Positions 28,426 through 35,565 of a stretch of 48,696 bases of DNA are shown here, piece after piece. Under the pieces are notes generated by a model, which did no database searches, was not told where the DNA came from, and saw only the letters and a list, made by a program, of their open reading frames with translations. The stretch's first letter is position 1. Each line of letters begins with the position of its first letter. The translations under genes and the position numbers were made by a program. Origin of the DNA: Candidatus Omnitrophota bacterium (GTDB taxonomy: Bacteria; Hinthialibacterota; Hinthialibacteria; Hinthialibacterales; JAKPRU01); the NCBI GenBank assembly GCA_029568995.1, contig JAKPYU010000485.1:1-48696 (forward strand). The letters run 5' to 3'.

Positions 28426-29250
28426 TTATCGTGACGCGATCCCTTTTCTCTGCCGCACTGCCTCAAAAAGCAGCAGTGCCGTTGTTACGGCCACGTTCAA
28501 CGAATCTGCCCGGCCCTTCATGGGAATTCGAACCGTCTCTTCTGCGCCCTCGCGCCATCTCTTGTCCAGGCCGGCATGTTCTGTGCCGACTACAATCGCG
28601 CAAGGTCTCCGCCAGTCCGTATCCCAGAACTCATTCCGTCCCTCCGGTGATGCAGCCAGAATTCGAATCCGCTTCTCCGCCAGCCAGAGGAGCGTCTCTT
28701 CAGGACTCGCTTTTGCGAGTTGGGCGGTGAACAAGGTGCCGGTTGCGGCGCGGATGACATTCGGATTCGCCGGGTCTGTAATCCCATCGCATACCACCAC
28801 ACCATCCGCCCCTGCTGCATCCACGCTTCTCAGGATCGATCCCAGGTTGCCGGGCTTCTCCAAGCCTGCTGCGACGACAACCAGGGGGCATTGGCTCAAC
28901 CGAAAATCCTCCAGCGACCAGGCGGGTTGTCTTGCCACGGCCACCAGACCATCCGGGTTCTCCCGGTAGGCGATCTTCTCCAGAATCCGTGTGTCGATCT
29001 CCAGAATCTCACTGCCTGCTTGCGTCGCTTGTTGGATAATTCCCTCCGCCTGCTCATTCTGTAGCCGTTCTCTGCAGACAAAAAGTTGATTGATCCGAAT
29101 CCCACTCTCGAATGCACGCGCGATCTCGCGGTATCCCTCGATCACCATCAGGCCCAGTTCATCCCGATGCCGCCGGTCTTTCAATTTCGCGACCTGCTTC
29201 ACCAGGGGATTCTGAATGCTGGTCAGTGTTTTGTGGTAATCCCATTCCAT
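28426..29250 (-). CDS. TrmH/SpoU-family RNA 2'-O-methyltransferase
   Basis: A 274-residue protein with an N-terminal RNA-binding substrate domain (LVKQVAKLKDRRHR...) and the SPOUT catalytic domain. The three TrmH motifs are visible: NLGSILRS, IVVGTEHAGL and IPMKGRADSLNVAVTTALLLFE. Family members methylate 2'-hydroxyls of rRNA (RlmB-like, TsnR-like) or tRNA. It is the last gene of the minus-strand cluster, 22 bp after a glycosyltransferase, and converges with the hybrid kinase. The RNA target cannot be inferred. Confidence 0.92.
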   Translation of the reverse strand: MEWDYHKTLTSIQNPLVKQVAKLKDRRHRDELGLMVIEGYREIARAFESGIRINQLFVCRERLQNEQAEGIIQQATQAGSEILEIDTRILEKIAYRENPDGLVAVARQPAWSLEDFRLSQCPLVVVAAGLEKPGNLGSILRSVDAAGADGVVVCDGITDPANPNVIRAATGTLFTAQLAKASPEETLLWLAEKRIRILAASPEGRNEFWDTDWRRPCAIVVGTEHAGLDKRWREGAEETVRIPMKGRADSLNVAVTTALLLFEAVRQRKGIASR

Positions 29251-29272
29251 CGGTTGTACCCAGAGGCCCTTG

Positions 29273-30382
29273 TCAACTACAAATGTTTTGGAGAATAGTC
29301 CGGAACTGTTCCTGCGATTTCGCCAGGGGGAAATGACTGGCTATCCGTTCAGATGCTGCATGCCCCAACTGAACTCGCAGTTCGGCGTCATTTACGAGGC
29401 GGGCCAATGCCTCCTGCATCGGCGAGTCTTCGCCGACAGGAACCGATATTCCGCAACGATCCCCGTCGAACAATTCTTCCACCGCGCCGGTTTGTGTGGC
29501 GACAACCGCTTTCCCGCAGGCCATCGCTTCCGCCGTCACACGTGAAAACGACTCCGACCAGGAGGGAACCGCCACCACATCCACCGCCGAATACGCTGCC
29601 TCCACATCATCCATCCAGTCCACGAAACGAACCCTCCCGTTAGAGAGAAACTCGTCCGCCTGCTCTGTTAGTTCCCTGATAAATGCCTTCTTTCCCGATC
29701 CCACCAGGATCAGCTGGATTCGTTTGTCTTCCTGCATCAACGACAGCATGGCATCCAGCAGAAGGTCCTGACCTTTCAGGCTGGACATACTCCCGATACA
29801 TCCCACCAGAACGGCATCCTTACGCAGTTTCCACTGACTTCGTAAATGCGATCCATCCCGATTCGGATTGAAGCGGTCGGTGTCGATCCCAACCGGCAGG
29901 AGAATGGCCCTGGACGGATCGACCCCTCCCTGGATGGTGTGTTGAAGTTGGCGGTTGGAGGGACAGAGCACCCTGTCGGCCTCATCTACTCTATAGGCCA
30001 TGATATGCCGCTGCTCAATGGTCGAATCCTGTATGAAGACCAGACTGGGGATTTTTAGATTCAATGCTGCCCGAATAGCAAATGGCGCGGTACGGATGTC
30101 TCCTGCGATTATGACTTTTGCGCAAATTCGTTGGGCCATCCCCACCATACCAAGCGTACATACATAACAGGCTATGAAATCCCTGCCCTTTCGCCAGGCA
30201 GGGATCTTTCTCATCAGTTCGACGTTCACGTTCAGTGCAGCGAGATTCCGGGAGAACCGGTTTTTCAGCACGGTTGCCGTTACTCGCCATTCCTCGCCCG
30301 GGAGACCTGCAATCAAATCGAGGAGAGTCTGCTCGGCTCCTCCCCAACCGGCGCGATGGATCAAGGCGATGGATTGAGTCAT
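29273..30382 (-). CDS. GT4-family glycosyltransferase
   Basis: A 369-residue GT-B fold enzyme. The N-terminus has the GWGGAEQTLLDL donor-side loop, and the C-terminal nucleotide-sugar domain has VGCIGSMSSLKGQDLLLDAM and the E-x7-E motif within SESFSRVTAEAMACGKAVVATQTGAVEEL. Its start overlaps the stop of the heptosyltransferase-like gene by 4 bp. It probably adds a sugar to lipopolysaccharide or another surface glycan on the cytoplasmic side. Sugar specificity is not readable. Confidence 0.92.
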   Translation of the reverse strand: MTQSIALIHRAGWGGAEQTLLDLIAGLPGEEWRVTATVLKNRFSRNLAALNVNVELMRKIPAWRKGRDFIACYVCTLGMVGMAQRICAKVIIAGDIRTAPFAIRAALNLKIPSLVFIQDSTIEQRHIMAYRVDEADRVLCPSNRQLQHTIQGGVDPSRAILLPVGIDTDRFNPNRDGSHLRSQWKLRKDAVLVGCIGSMSSLKGQDLLLDAMLSLMQEDKRIQLILVGSGKKAFIRELTEQADEFLSNGRVRFVDWMDDVEAAYSAVDVVAVPSWSESFSRVTAEAMACGKAVVATQTGAVEELFDGDRCGISVPVGEDSPMQEALARLVNDAELRVQLGHAASERIASHFPLAKSQEQFRTILQNICS

Positions 30383-31500
30383 GAGGCCCCGGCGGAGGCG
30401 ATTCCGGAGGATTCTTCCTGTGGCCGATCCCGCTCCTGGCTCAGGAGGTTTACCGCCGCGTCGTATACCTCGTCAGCCGAGATATCGGTCAGGCATTTCC
30501 GGTGAATGCACGAAAGATTCTGAATGCCACAAGGCGAGCATTCCACGTAATTGCTGACTGCCACGGAACGGGTCTGATAAGGCCCCGAACGTTGAGGATG
30601 CGTTGGCCCGAATACCGCGACCACCGGTTTCCCCAGAGCAGCGGCCAGGTGCATCGGCCCCGAATCGTTGGATACGAGCAGGTCACAGAGATCCAACAGC
30701 CCCGCTAACTCCTGTAATGTCAGGCGCTTTGCAATTAAAACCGGCTGCGATACCGACTGCCGGATTCGTTCCCCCAAGTGGTCCTCGCCCGGACCGCAAT
30801 GGACGACGATCTGTGCTCCGGCTTCCTCCACCAACCGAGCGGCCAACTCCCCGAATCGCTGTACGGGCCAGCATCGTTCCGGCAAACCCGCCCCCGGTTG
30901 GAGGACGATCACAGGCTTTCCCGGATCCAATTCCTGGTCCAGCTGGGTCTTCACCCGCATCCTGGACTCCGGATCCAACGCAAAGCGATATTCCGCCCCT
31001 CGAGTTGGTATTCCCACCGAGGTGAGAACATGAAAATGCCGTTCGATGTTGTGCATCTGTTCCCAGCCTGCACATGGAGCGGCATTCCACGTCATCAGAT
31101 GCCGAGAACCATATTTCGATTCCATCGATACCCGGTACTTGGCTCCGGACACATAGGCCAGCCAGTGCGTGGATGGATTGTTGTGAAGATCGATAGCCAA
31201 GTCGAAACGCTCGCGCCGAAGGTCCAGGAGAAGCTTCCCCAGCTGCTTGATACCGTTCAGGGATGGACGATCCCGCCACAGCTTTTTCTCAAAAACAAAG
31301 ATCTGGTCGACTCGGCTGTCATGCAGAAGCAGTTCATGGCTTGGGGGAGATACGAGGAACCCGATCCGTGCGCCCGGAAGCGCATGACGCACCGCATCCA
31401 GACACGGAAGGGTCATCACCACTTCGCCAATGTCATTCAGACGAATAATCAGAACAGATGAGAAGTTCCCGACGATTTTTAATCGCTTTGGTTTTGCCAT
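30379..31500 (-). CDS. GT9-family heptosyltransferase-like glycosyltransferase
   Basis: A 373-residue protein of the ADP-heptose:LPS heptosyltransferase (GT9) family. Features are VLIIRLNDIGEVVMTLP at the N-terminus, LQPGAGLPERCWP in the middle, and the nucleotide-binding SNDSGPMHLAAALGKPVVAVFGPT. A C-terminal cysteine group (ECSPCGIQ...CIHRKC) is common in GT9 proteins. It overlaps the next gene by 4 bp and lies 23 bp after another GT4 gene. It points to an LPS-type inner core, although GT9 enzymes with other donors exist. Confidence 0.93.
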   Translation of the reverse strand: MAKPKRLKIVGNFSSVLIIRLNDIGEVVMTLPCLDAVRHALPGARIGFLVSPPSHELLLHDSRVDQIFVFEKKLWRDRPSLNGIKQLGKLLLDLRRERFDLAIDLHNNPSTHWLAYVSGAKYRVSMESKYGSRHLMTWNAAPCAGWEQMHNIERHFHVLTSVGIPTRGAEYRFALDPESRMRVKTQLDQELDPGKPVIVLQPGAGLPERCWPVQRFGELAARLVEEAGAQIVVHCGPGEDHLGERIRQSVSQPVLIAKRLTLQELAGLLDLCDLLVSNDSGPMHLAAALGKPVVAVFGPTHPQRSGPYQTRSVAVSNYVECSPCGIQNLSCIHRKCLTDISADEVYDAAVNLLSQERDRPQEESSGIASAGAS

Positions 31501-31523
31501 CGCAATTCAGTCGCCTCACCGTC

Positions 31524-32627
31524 TCATAATATGCACTCATTATACAGCTTCAGAACCGATTCGACTATTGCTTCTGCCCCCATTTTTTTCATCGCGGATT
31601 CTCGACCGGCACGGCCCAGTTCCATCCGCGATTGTTCATTTTGCAACAGATCCCCGACGGCATCTCTCAGCTGGACTCCATCATCTGGCGAGACCACAAT
31701 CCCGTTCTCGCCTGGCCTCACAATTTCCGAGACCCCGCCCACATCGGTGCTCACCACAGCACAGCCTGCCGCCATCGCCTCCGCCAGACTGACCGGATAC
31801 CCCTCCGATTCCGAACAAAGCACATAAACATCAAAAGCCGACAGAAGCCGGGGCACATCCTCTCGATGCCCCGCAAACACGATCTGCTCCCGAATGCCGA
31901 GATGTTCGGCCTGACTCTCCAACGCCCCGCGTTCCGGGCCATCCCCCGCCAGGACCAGACAATACGCGGGATTATTTTCCAGAATCGACTTCAGGGTGTC
32001 CAGCAGCCAATCATACCGTTTTTCTCGCGTGAGTCGCCCGACCGTACCGATGATCTTTCGATTTTCCGTCAAGCCGAATTCTTCTCTTACGGCGGCAATA
32101 TCCTGCCCGATATTTTCGAATCGGGATAGGTCCACTGCGCTGTGAATCACCGCCACCTTCTCCTTCGGCACCCCGATTTCAACCAGGCGGTCCCGAACAC
32201 ATTCCGCTACGGCGATATATCGGTCCACTCCGGTCCCGTATTTCCACCGGGTCAGCACATGCCGATGGATCGGAAAGGATACCCGTCGGTGTACGACCAT
32301 TTTCTGCCTGTCGGTTCTGGCGAGAAGGCAAATCGTATGCGCGGTGGCATCATGCGCGTGAAGGATATCCGGCCTGCCCAGGCGTACCGTCCTCCGCAGT
32401 TTCCAAATCGACGGAAGATCCCATTCCGACCTCAGGTTCAGGTGGATTATTTCGATTTCCGGCGGAATGCCCAGGCTCGGAATCGGCGATTCTTTCGGAC
32501 AGACCAACGTGCAGGCCACTCCCCGACGGACGAGGCCGTTCAACAGATGGGAAATCTGGACTTGTCCGCCCCCATGACGTTTCCCAGAGTCCACGTGCCA
32601 GACACGCAGGGGGGCCTGTTCACTCAT
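31524..32627 (-). CDS. GT4-family glycosyltransferase
   Basis: A 367-residue GT-B enzyme: the N-terminal HGGGQVQISHLLNGL donor loop, ILHAHDATAH, then IGTVGRLTREKRYDWLLDTL and SESEGYPVSLAEAMAAGCAVVSTDVGGVSEIV in the nucleotide-sugar domain, with the E-x7-E pair. The start has an unusually G-rich ribosome site (seven G residues, then AAGC before the ATG). It overlaps the membrane/propeller gene by 8 bp. It acts on a surface glycan; acceptor and sugar are unknown. Confidence 0.92.
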   Translation of the reverse strand: MSEQAPLRVWHVDSGKRHGGGQVQISHLLNGLVRRGVACTLVCPKESPIPSLGIPPEIEIIHLNLRSEWDLPSIWKLRRTVRLGRPDILHAHDATAHTICLLARTDRQKMVVHRRVSFPIHRHVLTRWKYGTGVDRYIAVAECVRDRLVEIGVPKEKVAVIHSAVDLSRFENIGQDIAAVREEFGLTENRKIIGTVGRLTREKRYDWLLDTLKSILENNPAYCLVLAGDGPERGALESQAEHLGIREQIVFAGHREDVPRLLSAFDVYVLCSESEGYPVSLAEAMAAGCAVVSTDVGGVSEIVRPGENGIVVSPDDGVQLRDAVGDLLQNEQSRMELGRAGRESAMKKMGAEAIVESVLKLYNECIL

Positions 32628-34188
32628 GCTTCCCCCCCGGAATCAGCCACCCGTAGTCCGGAACGGGCACAATCCGCCCGTCTTCGCAGAGAATGTGAAA
32701 CAGACCAGGGACAATCCCGGCGAGAACATCTACGACAACCGGCTCATCCAGAGGAGGATAGGCGTTCCCATGGTAAGAAACCGCGCCGTCCTTTTTGACA
32801 ATGCTGTGCAAGCCTCCGAATCGATCCACATACATTGGCTCATTGTCCGGTGGGGCCAGAAGAATGGCACGTGCCGTGTCTCGTTCCGGCCAGTAATGGC
32901 CGCTCTCCGATTGCCCCTTCAGATCCTCGTACCGGATAACCGTCTCGCCTCTGGGATGCACGCCCCCGAATCGGTCCAGGACATAATGCCCTTTTCCATC
33001 GGGAGTTGAGACAATCGACACGGCCGGTTCCGTGTCTTTCCAGGTGGGATATCCCTCAAGCAACCGGGAGCCTTGATTGGTGACATTGTAAACCGCGCCA
33101 TCCGCGCGGAGTGCCAGGAAACGATCTGGCGACTCGGTTCCTGCCATGTCTCGATAGGTCGCTTCAGGGAGCCATAATTTCCACAATTCCTTCCCCTGGT
33201 GATCTGTGATAAACACTCTCCCCTTTTCCGAAATCAGGCCGATTTGCGATCCATCCATACTGAGAGTTACTGCAATCGCCTCTGCCAGCGGTGTGCCCAA
33301 GTTTTCTGCTCCGGAGCGAGTCAACGCCCATAGTTTCCCTTTCTCGCCCAGTACCAGAATGCGGCCATGCGCACAATCCCATGCGGATGAATAGACGTGT
33401 GTCCGACGATCCACAGGCACACGTCCCCCGAAGGCCAGTATGAGGGGCAGTGCCGTCGGTTCCAGGCCAGACCATCTTGCCACACGCGCGGAAACCGTTT
33501 CCGGTCCCCCGCCGATAAGGCATTCCCGCAACGCGCCAACCGCTTCCTGCATTCTGCCGTTCTCTAAATACACCAAAGCGTTCTGTGTTGCCTCCAGGCA
33601 ACGGATATTCACGAAGAAATCGGCACGGGGCGACCTTGCGGAAGAAAGCGTGTGATACTGTCCGTACCAGATCATTCCCCGTGCGCAAAGGATCATCGCT
33701 CCCGCTACTGCAATACCTTTCGCGATACGGATTCCTTTCCCCTGGGCGAAGACAGGCGACAGCCTTCGATAGCAGACCAGAAGAACAATCACTGCCACAA
33801 CGGGCCGCACACCCCAGGATCGCTGTCCCGTATACCAGCTGTATAGAATGCAGATGATAGAAAATAATAAGACTAGCGCAGAGCCAACCATGAGCACGGT
33901 GTCGACTTCCGTCAACCGATTTCGGTTCCGCGCCCATTTCCAAACCGGCCCCCAACAAAGTGCGGATAGTGCGATAGCCGCCGCCAATGCTACCCATGGA
34001 TTCTCAACAATTTGAGGCAGAAGTGACCCTGCAAGAAGCCCGATCCCCAAACCGGATATTGCTGCACCGAGGGATGGAAAGGAGCGGGAGAAATACACCA
34101 GGCACGGTGTCAAAATGGCAAAGAGCACCGGCGCATTCACGATATCTTCAAAGGCAAGAAGAAGAACGTCTCCGAAAGACAGGTGCAA
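32620..34188 (-). CDS. Membrane protein with C-terminal propeller-like repeats, function unknown
   Basis: A 522-residue protein. The first 175 residues hold about six hydrophobic segments (near 17-35, 42-60, 66-82, 97-118, 128-142 and 157-175). The rest is soluble and beta-rich, with short repeated blades such as GEKGKLWALT, SEKGRVFITD and RADGAVYNVT, and the motif DRFGGVH/DRFGGLH at 405 and 455. This looks like a small propeller or WGG-like repeat domain displayed on a membrane anchor. It starts at a TTG preceded by AGGGTGG; a GTG 16 codons later is possible. Its place among glycosyltransferase genes suggests a role in surface polymer export, but no function is recognised. Confidence 0.6.
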   Translation of the reverse strand: MHLSFGDVLLLAFEDIVNAPVLFAILTPCLVYFSRSFPSLGAAISGLGIGLLAGSLLPQIVENPWVALAAAIALSALCWGPVWKWARNRNRLTEVDTVLMVGSALVLLFSIICILYSWYTGQRSWGVRPVVAVIVLLVCYRRLSPVFAQGKGIRIAKGIAVAGAMILCARGMIWYGQYHTLSSARSPRADFFVNIRCLEATQNALVYLENGRMQEAVGALRECLIGGGPETVSARVARWSGLEPTALPLILAFGGRVPVDRRTHVYSSAWDCAHGRILVLGEKGKLWALTRSGAENLGTPLAEAIAVTLSMDGSQIGLISEKGRVFITDHQGKELWKLWLPEATYRDMAGTESPDRFLALRADGAVYNVTNQGSRLLEGYPTWKDTEPAVSIVSTPDGKGHYVLDRFGGVHPRGETVIRYEDLKGQSESGHYWPERDTARAILLAPPDNEPMYVDRFGGLHSIVKKDGAVSYHGNAYPPLDEPVVVDVLAGIVPGLFHILCEDGRIVPVPDYGWLIPGGKHE

Positions 34189-34284
34189 GGTGGTTCCACC
34201 CTTTTCCCGAAAAGGTTAAACCATCTTATGCCAATCCACCCAAATCCGTAAGGAAATTCCGCGCGGATCACTCACCATTCAGAC

Positions 34285-34320
34285 GTCCACTATGTCCACC
34301 GCGTCCGCCATGTCCACTTT
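34285..34320. repeat. Four tandem 9-bp units, GTCCACTTT type
   Basis: Units GTCCACTAT, GTCCACCGC, GTCCGCCAT and GTCCACTTT follow without gaps. The last unit runs into the stop codon of the minus-strand glycosyltransferase at 34319. A second array of the same consensus is at 45034-45069. Confidence 0.85.
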
Positions 34321-35464
34321 ATGGCAGCCCCATGTAAACCTCCTCAACCCGCTTGGCTGCAATCTCCTCGGTATAGGCTGTCTCGACCAGGTGCCGTCCG
34401 GCCCTCCCGAATTCCATCCCCATCTCCGGCGTCTCCAGAATCCTGAGTATCCCCTGTGCCAGCGCATTGCAGTCCCCAGGGGCGACCAAGATTCCGGTCT
34501 CATTGTCTCGAATCAGATCCGGGAGACATCCAACCGTGGTAGACACCACCGGTTTTCCCGTTGCCATGAACTCCAGCGCCACGCGGCTGTTTCCTTCGGA
34601 GCCTACCGAGGAAATTGCCCCAACCGTGCTCGCCGCCATGATCTCCGGGATATCCTCCCGTCTCCCCGGCGAATGCACCCGGTCCGCAATTTCCAAATCG
34701 GCAGCGAGACTGAGCAGATCGTTCTGTCGGACCTTGATTTCTTCCCCAACAATAACCAGATGAGCGGTGGGAAACGCCCGGTGAATCTCCCGGAACGCGC
34801 GGATCAGCACGCCATAACCTTTGACTTGGTCCAAATGCCCTACGGCGACCACCAACGGGGTATCCATATCCACGCCGAGTTCTTTTCGGAACGATTCTCC
34901 GGAGACTCCCGGATGGAACCGTTTTGCATCAATCCCGCCATGGATTATGGAAATCCTCTCCGCCGGAAGAATCCCAGACGCGGCAAGCCCATCTCGAATA
35001 GCGTTTGAGGTGGCGATCACCGCGTCGGTTTGTCGATACAGCCAGCGGTTCAAAATGTGTGATCGGGTGCGCGTGGTCACATGCCGGGTTCGAATAACTC
35101 GCAAGTATGGATACCGTCGCCTTAACAGCACGGCCAGCCAATGCTCCTTGGATCGGTGAGCGTGAATGATCCGCAATTCAGGATTGCTTCTGCACAGGCG
35201 ATCCAGTGTTCCCAGATCCGCCAAGTCATATCGCAATGAAACCCCTTTCACCAGGCCGAGCGGAAAGACCTCCGCGCCTTCCACCTGTTTTGCCTCTTGC
35301 AGCATCAGGTCAATCGGTTTCCCTTTCTTGATGCTCCGACAGCCGATCAGGACCCGATGATCGCGTTCGATCAATCCCCGGGACAGGCTGAGAACATGAC
35401 CGGATTCTCCTGTCATCTGGCTGCTGCTTGCGATCTGAAGGATGGTAAGAGGCATGGAATCCAT
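34319..35464 (-). CDS. GT4-family glycosyltransferase
   Basis: A 381-residue GT-B enzyme: LTILQIASSSQMTGESGHVLSLS at the N-terminus, IIHAHRSKEHW, VIATSNAIRDGL, then VVAVGHLDQVKGYGVLIRAF and the catalytic region SEGNSRVALEFMATGKPVVSTTVGCLPDLI. It resembles the GT4 gene at 31524 in length and motif order. ATG 35464 is chosen; ATG 35455 and TTG 35470 are alternatives and none has a strong ribosome site. The stop codon overlaps the 9-bp repeat array. It is divergent from the ligase fusion gene. Confidence 0.9.
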   Translation of the reverse strand: MDSMPLTILQIASSSQMTGESGHVLSLSRGLIERDHRVLIGCRSIKKGKPIDLMLQEAKQVEGAEVFPLGLVKGVSLRYDLADLGTLDRLCRSNPELRIIHAHRSKEHWLAVLLRRRYPYLRVIRTRHVTTRTRSHILNRWLYRQTDAVIATSNAIRDGLAASGILPAERISIIHGGIDAKRFHPGVSGESFRKELGVDMDTPLVVAVGHLDQVKGYGVLIRAFREIHRAFPTAHLVIVGEEIKVRQNDLLSLAADLEIADRVHSPGRREDIPEIMAASTVGAISSVGSEGNSRVALEFMATGKPVVSTTVGCLPDLIRDNETGILVAPGDCNALAQGILRILETPEMGMEFGRAGRHLVETAYTEEIAAKRVEEVYMGLP

Positions 35465-35565
35465 GGACAATACTCTGGAATCTTTCTCGCTTGTGTGATG
35501 GTATCATTTCGGTTTATGCTCTGACGAGAAGACCCGGTTGTGTCAGGATCCTGCGGTTCCGGGTG

